Source: Streptomyces seoulensis (GTDB lineage: Bacteria; Actinomycetota; Actinomycetes; Streptomycetales; Streptomycetaceae). Taken from it: a stretch of DNA of 64,000 nt. Position 1 is the stretch's first letter. The number at the start of each line of letters is the position of its first letter. A model generated the notes under the pieces. That model saw nothing but the letters and a program-made list of their open reading frames with translations, ran no database searches and had not been told where the DNA came from. Location of the stretch: contig NZ_CP032229.1 in the NCBI RefSeq assembly GCF_004328625.1, positions 3,286,001-3,350,000 on the forward strand, read 5' to 3'. Below, in pieces: positions 15,438-25,952 of the stretch. Both the position numbers and the translations under genes were made by a program.

Positions 15438-17720
15438 CTACTTCACCGGCTCGGGCTCCGGCTCGGTGGCCGGCTCGTCCTCGTCCGCGGGGTCCGCCGG
15501 GGTGCGGACGGAGTCCAGCAGGAGCTGGGCGACGTCCACGACCTGGATGGACTCCTTGGCCTTGCCGTCGTTCTTCTTGCCGTTGACCGAGTCGGTCAGC
15601 ATGACCAGGCAGAACGGGCAGGCGGTGGAGACGATGTCCGGGTTGAGGGAGAGGGCCTCGTCGACGCGCTCGTTGTTGATGCGCTTGCCGATCCGCTCCT
15701 CCATCCACATCCGCGCGCCACCGGCGCCACAGCAGAAGCCGCGCTCCTTGTGGCGGTGCATCTCCTCGTTCCGGAGCCCCGGGACCTTGCCGATGATCTC
15801 GCGCGGAGGCGTGTAGATCTTGTTGTGCCGGCCCAGGTAGCAGGGGTCGTGGTACGTGATGATGCCCTCGACCGGGGTGACGGGGATCAGCTTGCCCTCG
15901 TCCACCAGGTGCTGGAGCAGCTGGGTGTGGTGGATGACCTCGTAGTCGCCGCCGAGCTGCGGGTACTCGTTGCCGAGCGTGTTGAGGCAGTGCGGGCAGG
16001 TGGCGACGATCTTCTTGGCCGACTTGGGCTTCGCCGACTCGGGGACCACCTTGCCGTCGTCGTCCATCTCCTCGCCGAAGGCGGCGTTGAGGGACATGAC
16101 GTTCTCCATGCCGAGCTCCTGGAACAGGGGCTCGTTGCCGAGACGGCGGGCGGAGTCACCGGTGCACTTCTCGTCGCCGCCCATGATGGCGAACTTGACG
16201 CCCGCGATGTGCAGCAGCTCGGCGAACGCCTTGGTCGTCTTCTTGGCGCGGTCCTCCAGAGCGCCGGCGCAGCCGACCCAGTAGAGGTACTCGACCTCGG
16301 AGAGGTCCTCGATGTCCTTGCCGACGACCGGGACCTCGAAGTCGACCTCCTTGGTCCACTCCAGGCGCTGCTTCTTGGCCAGGCCCCAGGGGTTGCCCTT
16401 CTTCTCCAGGTTCTTGAGCATCGTGCCCGCCTCGGACGGGAACGCGGACTCGATCATCACCTGGTAGCGGCGCATGTCGACGATGTGGTCGACGTGCTCG
16501 ATGTCCACCGGGCACTGCTCGACACAGGCGCCGCAGGTGGTGCAGGACCACAGGACGTCGGGGTCGATGACGCCGTTCTCCTCGGCGGTGCCGATGAGGG
16601 GGCGCTCGGCCTCGGCGAGGGCGGCGGCGGGCACGTCCTTCAGCTGCTCCGCGGACGCCTTCTCGTCGCCCTCCATGGTCTTGCCGCCACCCGCGAGCAG
16701 GTACGGCGCCTTGGCGTGGGCGTGGTCCCGCAGCGACATGATCAGCAGCTTCGGGGAGAGCGGCTTGCCGGTGTTCCACGCGGGGCACTGCGACTGGCAG
16801 CGGCCGCACTCGGTGCAGGTGGAGAAGTCCAGCAGGCCCTTCCAGGAGAACTGCTCGACCTGGGAGACACCGAAGACGTCGTCCTCACCGGGGTCGGTGA
16901 AGTCGATCGGCTTGCCGCCGGAGGTCATCGGCTGGAGCGCGCCGAGGGCGACCCCGCCGTCCGCGTCCCGCTTGAACCAGATGTTCGGGAACGCCAGGAA
17001 GCGGTGCCAGGCCACACCCATGTTGGTGTTGAGCGAGACCACGATCATCCAGATGAACGAGGTCCCGATCTTGATCATGGCGACCAGGTAGACCAGGTTC
17101 TGCAGCGTGGAGACGCTGAGCGCCTTGAAGGCGAGGACCAGCGGGTACGAGGCGAAGTAGGCCGCCTCGTAGTGGTCCACGTGGTGCAGGGCGCCCTCGA
17201 GGCCGCGCAGGGTGTAGATCGCCAGGCCGATGGTGAGGATGACGTACTCGACGAAGTACGCCTGGCCGGCCTTGGAGCCGGCGAAGCGGGACTTGCGGCC
17301 CGGCCGGCTGGGCAGGCTCAGCAGCCGGATGACCATGAGCACGGCGATGCCGAGCACGGTCATCACGCCGATGAACTCGATGTACAGCTCGAAGGGCAGG
17401 AAGTCGCCGATGAAGGGCAGTGTCCAGTCGGCCTTGAAGAGCTGGCCGAACGCCTGGGCCAGGGTCGGCGGCAGCGTCAGGAAGCCCACGGCGACGAACC
17501 AGTGGGCCACGCCGACGATGCCCCACCGGTTCATCCGGGTGTGGCCGAGGAACTCCCGCACCAGGGTCACGCTGCGCTGGTACGGGTTGTCGGTCCGGGT
17601 ACCGGCGGGGACGGGCTGGCCCAGCTTGAAGTACCGGACGAACTGTCCGATGGCCCGGGCGAGCAGCGCGACACCGACCACGGTCAGGACCAGCGACACG
17701 ATGATCGCGGCGAGTTGCAT
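15438..17720 (-). CDS. Membrane-bound Fe-S oxidoreductase (heterodisulfide-reductase-like)
   Basis: This 760-residue protein begins at ATG 17720. The N-terminal ~250 residues hold about six membrane spans with histidines, like a cytochrome b/NarI-type module. Two 4Fe-4S motifs follow, CTECGRCQSQCP (about residue 297) and CTTCGACVEQCP (about 392). Two CCG cysteine-rich domains are at about 470-500 (GCAGALEDR, GGDEKCTGD) and 600-675 (DPCYLGRHN, GFCCGAGGARMW). The order matches actinobacterial Fe-S reductases thought to pass electrons from beta-oxidation (via ETF) to menaquinone. The C-terminus is Asp/Glu/Pro-rich. An inverted repeat lies 27 nt upstream of the start codon. Confidence 0.92.
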   Translation of the reverse strand: MQLAAIIVSLVLTVVGVALLARAIGQFVRYFKLGQPVPAGTRTDNPYQRSVTLVREFLGHTRMNRWGIVGVAHWFVAVGFLTLPPTLAQAFGQLFKADWTLPFIGDFLPFELYIEFIGVMTVLGIAVLMVIRLLSLPSRPGRKSRFAGSKAGQAYFVEYVILTIGLAIYTLRGLEGALHHVDHYEAAYFASYPLVLAFKALSVSTLQNLVYLVAMIKIGTSFIWMIVVSLNTNMGVAWHRFLAFPNIWFKRDADGGVALGALQPMTSGGKPIDFTDPGEDDVFGVSQVEQFSWKGLLDFSTCTECGRCQSQCPAWNTGKPLSPKLLIMSLRDHAHAKAPYLLAGGGKTMEGDEKASAEQLKDVPAAALAEAERPLIGTAEENGVIDPDVLWSCTTCGACVEQCPVDIEHVDHIVDMRRYQVMIESAFPSEAGTMLKNLEKKGNPWGLAKKQRLEWTKEVDFEVPVVGKDIEDLSEVEYLYWVGCAGALEDRAKKTTKAFAELLHIAGVKFAIMGGDEKCTGDSARRLGNEPLFQELGMENVMSLNAAFGEEMDDDGKVVPESAKPKSAKKIVATCPHCLNTLGNEYPQLGGDYEVIHHTQLLQHLVDEGKLIPVTPVEGIITYHDPCYLGRHNKIYTPPREIIGKVPGLRNEEMHRHKERGFCCGAGGARMWMEERIGKRINNERVDEALSLNPDIVSTACPFCLVMLTDSVNGKKNDGKAKESIQVVDVAQLLLDSVRTPADPADEDEPATEPEPEPVK

Positions 17721-17746
17721 GAGGGGCTCCTGAGGCGGCCTCGAAA

Positions 17747-17760
17747 TTACTAAGCGGTAA
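17747..17760 (-). promoter_or_regulatory. Putative operator TTAC-N6-GTAA
   Basis: The inverted repeat TTACTAAGCGGTAA lies 27-40 nt before the start of the Fe-S oxidoreductase gene. It resembles the TTAC...GTAA operators of TetR-type regulators of fatty-acid use in actinobacteria; the regulator is not in the window. Confidence 0.4.
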
Positions 17761-17912
17761 CTTATGCAGTCCGTCTGAGACTACCCCCATCCTCCTGCGC
17801 GATGCAGCACGGCGCGGGGTGAGATGAGTCGCTGAGGGTTGCCTTCGCCGGGACGGGGGAACCCGCGTCCCGCCAGGGTGAACGCCTCCTTGCATATAAG
17901 CGCCATATAAGA

Positions 17913-17933
17913 GTTGAGCCCGGTCGACTCATG
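17913..17933 (+). promoter_or_regulatory. HspR operator (HAIR-like), distal
   Basis: GTTGAGC-N7-ACTCATG matches 12 of 14 half-site positions of the HAIR consensus CTTGAGT-N7-ACTCAAG. It lies just after two ATATAAG copies (17894-17910), upstream of dnaK. Confidence 0.65.
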
Positions 17934-17964
17934 TCTGTTGACCCCGTGCGATCGGAGTGGCACA

Positions 17965-17985
17965 CTTGAGCCAGTCCCACTCAAG
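17965..17985 (+). promoter_or_regulatory. HspR operator (HAIR), proximal
   Basis: CTTGAGC-N7-ACTCAAG is a full HAIR element (pyrimidine allowed at the last left position), centred 30 nt before the dnaK start codon. HspR, encoded at the end of this operon, is the known binding protein for this element in Streptomyces. Confidence 0.85.
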
Positions 17986-18004
17986 TTCTCTGGAGGAATC
18001 AACC

Positions 18005-19842
<1,838 letters not shown>

Positions 19843-19846
<4 letters not shown>

Positions 19847-20493
19847 CGGAGGAGACCCCGGGCTTCGAGGAGAAGCCCGACGTCCCCTCCGGCGTGAACC
19901 CCGACGACGCCGAGCCGAAGGCCGCCTCCGAGAAGGGGGCGGCCCCGGCTGGGGACGCGAGTGCGGACGCCGGTCTGGTGGCGCAGCTGGACCAGGTGCG
20001 GACGGCGCTCGGTGAGCGCACGGCCGACCTCCAGCGCCTCCAGGCCGAGTACCAGAACTACCGCCGCCGCGTCGAGCGCGACCGCGTCGCGGTCAAGGAG
20101 GTCGCCATCGCGAACCTCCTGACCGAGCTGCTGCCCGTGCTCGACGACATCGGCCGCGCGCGGGAGCACGGCGAACTGCTCGGCGGCTTCAAGTCGGTCG
20201 CCGAGTCGCTGGAGACCGTGGCGGCCAAGATGGGCCTCATGCAGTTCGGCAAGGAGGGCGAGCCCTTCGACCCGACGATCCACGAAGCCCTGATGCACTC
20301 CTACGCGCCCGACGTCACCGAGACGACGTGCGTGGCCATCCTCCAGCCCGGTTACCGCATCGGTGAGCGCACCATCCGCCCCGCGCGGGTGGCCGTCGCC
20401 GAGCCGCAGCCCGGCGCGCAGACCGTCAAGGCGGAGGAGGCCGAGGAGAGCGCGGCCGACGACAAGGAGAACGGTGGCCCGGAGGAGGGCTGA
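19843..20493 (+). CDS. grpE: Nucleotide exchange factor GrpE
   Basis: This 216-residue protein starts at GTG 19843 inside the dnaK stop (GTGA), implying translational coupling. It speeds ADP release from DnaK. A low-complexity N-terminus is followed by the long coiled-coil (residues about 48-95, with [16 protein letters not shown]) and the C-terminal beta domain ([14 protein letters not shown] and the [17 protein letters not shown] segment). The C-terminal tail is acidic. Normal size for an actinobacterial GrpE. Confidence 0.98.
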
Positions 20494-20538
20494 CGTAATC
20501 ACGGAAATCATGCAGGTCCGGAAGGAGGGACGTCGGGG

Positions 20539-21720
20539 ATGAGCACCAAGGACTTCATCGAGAAGGACTTCTACAAGGTTCTCGGCGTCCCCAAGGACGC
20601 CACCGAGGCCGAGATCAAGAAGGCGTACCGGAAGCTCGCCCGCGAGTTCCACCCGGACGCCAACAAGGGCAACACCCGCGCCGAGGAGCGCTTCAAGGAG
20701 ATCTCCGAGGCGAACGACGTCCTCGGCGACCCCAAGAAGCGCAAGGAGTACGACGACGCGCGGGCCCTGTTCGGCAACGGCGGGTTCCGGCCGGGGCCGG
20801 GCGCGGGCGGCGGTCAGTTCAACTTCGACCTCGGCGACCTCTTCGGGGGCGCCGGCGGTGCGGGCGGCGCGCAGAGCGGCAGCTTCGGCGGCGGCCTGGG
20901 CGATGTCTTCGGCGGCCTGTTCAACCGGGGCGGCCCGGGTACCACCCGTACCCAGCCGCGCCGGGGGCAGGACGTCGACACCGAGGTGACGCTCAGCTTC
21001 ACCGAGGCGATCGAGGGCGCGACCGTACCGCTCAGGATGACCTCCCAGGCGCCCTGCAAGGCGTGTTCGGGCACCGGCGACAAGAACGGCACGCCGCGTG
21101 TGTGCCCGACCTGCGTCGGCACCGGGCAGGTCGCGCGGGGCTCCGGCGGCGGCTTCTCGCTCACCGACCCGTGCCCCGACTGCAAGGGCCGCGGCCTGAT
21201 CGCCGAGCACCCCTGCGCGGAGTGCAGCGGCAGCGGCCGGGCCAAGTCCTCGCGCACCATGCAGGTCCGCATCCCGGCGGGCGTCACCGACGGGCAGCGC
21301 ATCCGGCTGCGCGGCAAGGGCGCGCCGGGCGAGCGCGGCGGTCCGGCGGGCGACCTGTACGTCACCGTCCACGTGGGCGAGCACAAGGTGTTCGGCCGCA
21401 AGGGCGACAACCTCACCGTCACCGTGCCGGTCACCTTCGCCGAGGCCGCTCTCGGCGGCGAGGTGCGGGTGCCCACCCTCGGCGGGTCCCCGGTCACCCT
21501 GAAGGTGCCGCCCGGCACGCCCAACGGCCGCACCATGCGGGCGCGGGGCAAGGGCGCGGCGCGCAAGGACGGCAGCCACGGCGATCTGCTGATCACCGTG
21601 GAGGTGAGTGTCCCGAAGGACCTCTCGGGGAAGGCTCGTGAGGCGCTGGAGGCGTATCGCGAGGCGACCGCGGACGAGGACCCGCGGGCGGAGCTGTTCG
21701 AGGCCGCGAAGGGAGAATGA
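20539..21720 (+). CDS. dnaJ: Chaperone DnaJ (Hsp40)
   Basis: This 393-residue type I J-protein starts at ATG 20539 after GGAAGGAGG. It has a J domain with the HPD triad in REFHPDANKG, a Gly/Phe-rich region (about 78-140), and four zinc-binding repeats of the CxxCxGxG type: CKACSGTG, CPTCVGTG, CPDCKGRG and CAECSGSG. C-terminal substrate-binding domains follow. It stimulates the DnaK ATPase and delivers substrates. It overlaps hspR by 4 nt (ATGA). Confidence 0.98.
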   Translation: MSTKDFIEKDFYKVLGVPKDATEAEIKKAYRKLAREFHPDANKGNTRAEERFKEISEANDVLGDPKKRKEYDDARALFGNGGFRPGPGAGGGQFNFDLGDLFGGAGGAGGAQSGSFGGGLGDVFGGLFNRGGPGTTRTQPRRGQDVDTEVTLSFTEAIEGATVPLRMTSQAPCKACSGTGDKNGTPRVCPTCVGTGQVARGSGGGFSLTDPCPDCKGRGLIAEHPCAECSGSGRAKSSRTMQVRIPAGVTDGQRIRLRGKGAPGERGGPAGDLYVTVHVGEHKVFGRKGDNLTVTVPVTFAEAALGGEVRVPTLGGSPVTLKVPPGTPNGRTMRARGKGAARKDGSHGDLLITVEVSVPKDLSGKAREALEAYREATADEDPRAELFEAAKGE

Positions 21721-22184
21721 GCCCGATGGACACACCAGGTCGTCGGCGCAACCCGTACGAGCTGACCGAGGAGACCCCGGTCTACGTCATCTCGGTCGCC
21801 GCGCAGCTCTCCGGACTCCATCCGCAGACGCTCCGGCAGTACGACCGCCTCGGTCTGGTCTCCCCGGACCGCACGGCGGGGCGCGGGCGGCGCTACTCGG
21901 CCCGTGACATCGAACTGCTCCGCCAGGTGCAGCAGTTGTCGCAGGACGAGGGCATCAACCTGGCCGGCATCAAGCGCATCATCGAACTGGAGAATCACGT
22001 GGCGGCCCTCCAGTCCCGGGTCGCGGAGCTGGAGTCGGCGCTGGACGGAGCGGCGGCGACGATGCGTCAGCGCGAGGCAGCGGTGCACGCCTCCTACCGG
22101 CGCGATCTGGTCCCGTACCAGGAGGTCCAGCAGACCAGCGCGCTGGTGGTGTGGCGGCCGAAGCGGCAGCAGTCGGCGGACTGA
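21717..22184 (+). CDS. hspR: Heat-shock repressor HspR (MerR family)
   Basis: This 155-residue protein starts at ATG 21717 within the dnaJ stop; ATG 21726 is an alternative. The MerR-type winged helix spans about residues 22-90 (YVISVAAQLSGLHPQTLRQY, then DRLGLVSPDRT and RRYSARDIE). A coiled-coil helix (IELENHVAALQSRVAELES) for dimerisation follows. In Streptomyces HspR represses the dnaK operon, clpB and lon through HAIR sites; HAIR elements before dnaK and clpB in this window fit that role. Confidence 0.97.
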   Translation: MSPMDTPGRRRNPYELTEETPVYVISVAAQLSGLHPQTLRQYDRLGLVSPDRTAGRGRRYSARDIELLRQVQQLSQDEGINLAGIKRIIELENHVAALQSRVAELESALDGAAATMRQREAAVHASYRRDLVPYQEVQQTSALVVWRPKRQQSAD

Positions 22185-22202
22185 CATGACCGGGCACTCT
22201 TC

Positions 22203-22234
22203 AAGGGCCGGGAGGCACCAGCCTCCCGGCCCTT
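22203..22234 (+). terminator. Terminator of the dnaK operon
   Basis: AAGGGCCGGGAGGC pairs perfectly with GCCTCCCGGCCCTT around ACCA (14 bp), followed by TCGCG. It begins 19 nt after the hspR stop. Confidence 0.85.
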
Positions 22235-22476
22235 TCGCGTGGTCACACCGTGGCTGACTTCATTCGCCTGTGTGTACGTAACACGCGGTTCGCGCGGGGA
22301 GGTTGTGAAGGGTGTTTACAGCGGGTTGCGCAAGGTTCCGCCAGGTCTTCACCGGTCACACGCAGCGTGGTGTTGCCATCTCGTTAAGTTGTTTTGCTTG
22401 ACGCCGCGGGGCGCCGCCAAGTTGTCTTTTCAGACACCCGGGTCAGCACGCAGCACCCCGTCGGAACGCACCTGAA

Positions 22477-23595
22477 GTGAGCCCTCGAATGCGTCGTATC
22501 GCCATGTCCGTGGCCGTCACCACGATGGTCCTCCCGCTCGCCGGCTGCGGCGTCCTGAACGCGGCGGGAGACGACGCGAGCGCCAGCCCGACCATGGGCG
22601 ACCAGGTCACCGTCGGCCTGCTGCTGCCGGAGAAGGCCAACACCCGCTACGACAAGTTCGACTACCCCATCATCAAGTCCAAGGTGGCCGAACTGACCCA
22701 CAAGAAGGGCAAGGTCGAGTACGCCAACGCCGACGCGGACGCCGGTCAGCAGGCCGACCAGTTGCAGCGGATGATCGACGAGAAGGTCAATGTCATCCTG
22801 CTGGACGCCGTCGACGCGCACGCGATCGCGCCGGCCGTGAAGAAGGCCAAGGACGCGGGTATCCCGGTCATCGCCTACGACCGGCTGGCCGAGGGTCCGA
22901 TCCAGGCGTACATCTCCTTCGACAACGAGCTGGTCGGCGAGGTGCAGGGCCGTTCCCTGCTGGAGCGGCTGGGTTCGAGTGCCGGGCTCTCCGACAAGAT
23001 CGTGATGATGAACGGCTCGCCCACCGACCCCAACGCCAAGCAGTTCAAGGAAGGCGCGCTCTCCGAGCTGAACGGCAAGGTGACGATCGCGGACAGCTTC
23101 GACACCAAGGACTGGAAGCCGGAGAACGCCGAGGCCAACATGACCCAGGCGATATCCCGGATCGGCAAGGACAACATCGCCGCCGTCTACTCCGCCAACG
23201 ACGGCATGGCCGGCGGCATCATCAAGGCGCTGAAGAACGCCGGCGTCACCAGCCTGCCCCCCATCACCGGCCAGGACGCCGAACTGGACGCCGTGCAGCG
23301 CATCCTGGCGGGCACGCAGTACATGAGCGTCTACAAGTCCTACCCGGACGAGGCCGAGGCCGCGGCCCAGATGGCCGTCGCCAAGGTGCAGGGCAAGGAC
23401 ATCCAGTTCGACGCCCTCACCCAGGACCGCGTCGACAGCCCCACCGACAAGCAGATCCCGGCCAAGCTGGTCCAGGTGACCGCGCTGACCAAGAGCAAGA
23501 TCAAGGAAACGGTCGTCGAGGACGGCATCTACACCGTCGACCAGATCTGCACCGCCGCCTACAAGTCGGCCTGCGCGGCCGTGGGCCTGCACTGA
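22477..23595 (+). CDS. Sugar ABC transporter substrate-binding lipoprotein (XylF-like)
   Basis: This 372-residue protein starts at GTG 22477 (ATG 22489 also possible). It has a lipoprotein signal with lipobox LAGC and a periplasmic-binding fold of the ribose/xylose class: VTVGLLLPEKANTRYDKFDY at the start, the NADADAGQQADQLQRMI block, and GIPVIAYDRLAEG and TGQDAELDAVQ segments typical of xylose-binding proteins. It probably binds a pentose or hexose on the cell surface. No ATPase or permease gene lies nearby, so it is an orphan that must borrow a transporter or act as a sensor. It ends before a strong terminator. Confidence 0.9.
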   Translation: MSPRMRRIAMSVAVTTMVLPLAGCGVLNAAGDDASASPTMGDQVTVGLLLPEKANTRYDKFDYPIIKSKVAELTHKKGKVEYANADADAGQQADQLQRMIDEKVNVILLDAVDAHAIAPAVKKAKDAGIPVIAYDRLAEGPIQAYISFDNELVGEVQGRSLLERLGSSAGLSDKIVMMNGSPTDPNAKQFKEGALSELNGKVTIADSFDTKDWKPENAEANMTQAISRIGKDNIAAVYSANDGMAGGIIKALKNAGVTSLPPITGQDAELDAVQRILAGTQYMSVYKSYPDEAEAAAQMAVAKVQGKDIQFDALTQDRVDSPTDKQIPAKLVQVTALTKSKIKETVVEDGIYTVDQICTAAYKSACAAVGLH

Positions 23596-23636
23596 CGCGG
23601 CTGTACGCGGCCGGGGAGCGCCCCGGGGACAGGTGA

Positions 23637-23671
23637 GGGAGGCGGCCCCGGTGACGGCGGGGCCGCCTCCC
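23637..23671 (+). terminator. Hairpin terminator after sugar-binding gene
   Basis: GGGAGGCGGCCCCG pairs with CGGGGCCGCCTCCC (14 bp), followed by TCTTCG. Confidence 0.75.
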
Positions 23672-23814
23672 TCTTCGCGTGCCGCCCGGCCCCCGGAGAT
23701 CCGGGCATACCGGTGTTTCGCGGTTCCGGGGGCAGGAGGAGCCGTGTTGCGGAGGCGGGCGGCGCCGCGCATAGTTGCGCTGCGAAGTGGCGGCGACCGG
23801 GGGTGGAATGGGCG

Positions 23815-24843
23815 ATGGCCGGGCACGCGACGGAGGAGCATCCCCACGGTGCCGACCGGCTGTGCGGGCAGGGGGACCGCGTGTACTCCCGTGCCGTGCG
23901 CCGGGGCCGGGTGCCCCGCGCGGACGCGGAGCCGGTGCCCTGCCTGCTGGAGCTGGCCCTGCTGCACCCCGACCCCGACGACATGGACTGGCTGGTCCCC
24001 ACCTCCCCGCAGGAGGTGATGACCCGGCTGCTGCGCGGGGTCTACGACGAGGTCAACGAGAGCCGGCGCCGGATGGGCTCGGCGGTCGCCGCGTTCGACC
24101 GGTACGCCGGGCTCGGCCGTCAACTGCCCGCCCTGGGCGCCCCGGGTGAGGGCTCCGCGATCCGGGTGCTGGACGGGCTGACCCGTATCCAGGCCGCGAT
24201 GGACGAGGCGACCGAGCGGTGTGCGACCGAGGTGCTCACCGTGCAGCCCGGCGGCATCCGGCGCGAGGCCGAGCTGACCGAGGGACTGCACCGGGCGCTC
24301 GAACTGCGCGGCCGGGGCGTGCGGATGCGCGACCTGTACACCCATGTCGCCCGGCACGGACAGGGGTTGCTCACCTACCTGGAGCTGATGGGTGACGCGG
24401 TGGAGGCCCGCACGCTGGACGAGGTCATAGACCGGCTGATCCTCTTCGACCGCACGGTGGCCTTCATCCCCGCCAACACCGACCGCACGATGGCCCTGGA
24501 GCTGCGCCACCCGGCGCTGGTGGAGTACCTGGTGACCGTCTTCGAGCGGCTGTGGCGGCTGGCGATCCCGCTGACCGCCCCGCTGCCCGACACCGGCATC
24601 GAGGGCATCTCGCACCGCGAACGCTCCATCGCCGCACTCCTCGCCGAGGGCCACCAGGACGCGGTGATCGCCGAGCGGCTCGGCATCAGCGTGCGCACCT
24701 GCCGCGCGCACATCGCCCGGCTCTCGGAGACCCTGGGCGCCACCAGCCGTACCCAACTCGGCGTCCGGATCGCCCAGGTGGGACTGGACGGCCCCTCGCA
24801 CGGACCGGTGCCCGCCCCCGCCGAGGGCGTGCCCGCGCCCTGA
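23815..24843 (+). CDS. LuxR-type helix-turn-helix regulator with TrmB/PLD-like sensor domain (paralogue A)
   Basis: The protein has 342 residues from ATG 23815, with GGTGGA 7 nt upstream. The N-terminal part carries the conserved HPDPDD and WLVP segments, then a TrmB/phospholipase-D-like region with the CATEVLTVQPGG strand, a repeated RGVRMRDLYTH element and RTVAFIPAN. The C-terminal helix-turn-helix is of the LuxR type (ISHRERSIAALLAEGHQDAVI, then ISVRTCRAHIARL), at about residues 265-320. It aligns along its length with the next gene, whose 3' end faces it 9 nt away. The signal it senses is unknown; see the peptide gene at 25953. Confidence 0.85.
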   Translation: MAGHATEEHPHGADRLCGQGDRVYSRAVRRGRVPRADAEPVPCLLELALLHPDPDDMDWLVPTSPQEVMTRLLRGVYDEVNESRRRMGSAVAAFDRYAGLGRQLPALGAPGEGSAIRVLDGLTRIQAAMDEATERCATEVLTVQPGGIRREAELTEGLHRALELRGRGVRMRDLYTHVARHGQGLLTYLELMGDAVEARTLDEVIDRLILFDRTVAFIPANTDRTMALELRHPALVEYLVTVFERLWRLAIPLTAPLPDTGIEGISHRERSIAALLAEGHQDAVIAERLGISVRTCRAHIARLSETLGATSRTQLGVRIAQVGLDGPSHGPVPAPAEGVPAP

Positions 24844-24852
24844 ACTCCCGCC

Positions 24853-25866
24853 CTAGTCGGCCTCGTTGAGCATCCCGGAGCGGGCGATGAGGTAACCGAG
24901 CTGGGCCCGGCTGCCGCTGCCCAGCGCGGTGGCGAGCTTGGCGATGTGGGCGCGGCAGGTGCGGACGTTCATCCCCAGGCGCCGGGCGATGGCCTCGTCG
25001 ACGTGCCCCTCCACCAGCAGCTTGGCGATGGAGTGCTGGATGTCGGTGATGCCGTCCGGGGCGGTCTCGTAGGGCGTGCCGGCGCTCAGCGGGACCGCGC
25101 GGCTCCACATGAACTCGAAGACCTTGACGAGGTAGCGCACCAGGCCGGGGTGGCGCAGTTCCAGGGCGACCTGGCGGTCCTCCTGGACCGGGATGAAGGC
25201 CACCGTCTCGTCGCAGATGATCAGCCGCTCGACCAGTTCGTCGATGGTGCGGTACTCGGCCTTGCCGTCGGTGAAGCGGTCCACGTAGGCGAGGCGGTCG
25301 GCGCTGTAGCGGGCGGTGTGCTGGTACAGGGTGCGGATGCGCACCCCGCGCTCGATCAGCGGGCGGTCGCGGTCCAGTGCCTCCAGGAGGCGGTTCTCGG
25401 GGCTGCGGCGGCCGCCGGGCTGCACGGTGAGCACCTCGGTGCGGCACTGGCCGGTGGCGAGGTCCAGGGCCGCGTTGATGCGGTCCAGGCCCTCCAGGAC
25501 GGTGATGGCGTGTGTCGGGGCGTCCTCGCGGGCGCTCAGCGTCATGAAGGGTTCGAAGATCTCGGACAGCACGATGGACCGGCGCCGCCGCTCGGCGATC
25601 TCCCGCTCGATCGGGGTCAGCCGCTGGGCCAGCGCGACGGCCGGCGCCACCGGGCGCAGCCAGCCGGGATCGTCCGGGTCGGGGTGGAGCAGGGCGAACT
25701 CCATCAGGCACGGAGCCGCCTCGGCGTCCGTGCGCGGGATGCGGCCGGTGCGCAGCGCGCTCGCGTAGAGGCGGCTTCCTTCCGCGCACATCTCTGTCAC
25801 CGCGTGGGGATGTGTCGCCTCTGTCCCGTTTGTTGCCAAATCTCCACCCCCCAGGGTCCTGAACAT
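24853..25866 (-). CDS. LuxR-type helix-turn-helix regulator with TrmB/PLD-like sensor domain (paralogue B)
   Basis: The protein has 337 residues if started at ATG 25866. TTG 25839, preceded by GGTGGAGA, gives an N-terminus (LATNGTEATHPHA) that aligns exactly with the start of paralogue A and may be the true start. Shared blocks are LLHPDPDDPGW, CRTEVLTVQPGG, RGVRIRTLYQHTARY, ETVAFIPVQED and the LuxR recognition region MNVRTCRAHIAKL. It is transcribed away from the DTRWD peptide gene (divergent, about 90-110 nt apart), which makes it a candidate regulator or receptor for that locus; this is inference from position. Confidence 0.83.
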   Translation of the reverse strand: MFRTLGGGDLATNGTEATHPHAVTEMCAEGSRLYASALRTGRIPRTDAEAAPCLMEFALLHPDPDDPGWLRPVAPAVALAQRLTPIEREIAERRRRSIVLSEIFEPFMTLSAREDAPTHAITVLEGLDRINAALDLATGQCRTEVLTVQPGGRRSPENRLLEALDRDRPLIERGVRIRTLYQHTARYSADRLAYVDRFTDGKAEYRTIDELVERLIICDETVAFIPVQEDRQVALELRHPGLVRYLVKVFEFMWSRAVPLSAGTPYETAPDGITDIQHSIAKLLVEGHVDEAIARRLGMNVRTCRAHIAKLATALGSGSRAQLGYLIARSGMLNEAD

Positions 25867-25952
25867 GCAGGAACATGATGCACCGATCGTGTGGCGATGA
25901 TGTGCCTGAATGAGCCATCGTCTAACTCGACGGGGGAAGAGGGGACTTTCAA

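Noticed and set aside
15423..17753. 776-codon plus-strand open frame
   Set aside because: It is antisense to the Fe-S oxidoreductase gene, which has cluster motifs; the antisense peptide is Val/Gly/Leu-rich without domains.
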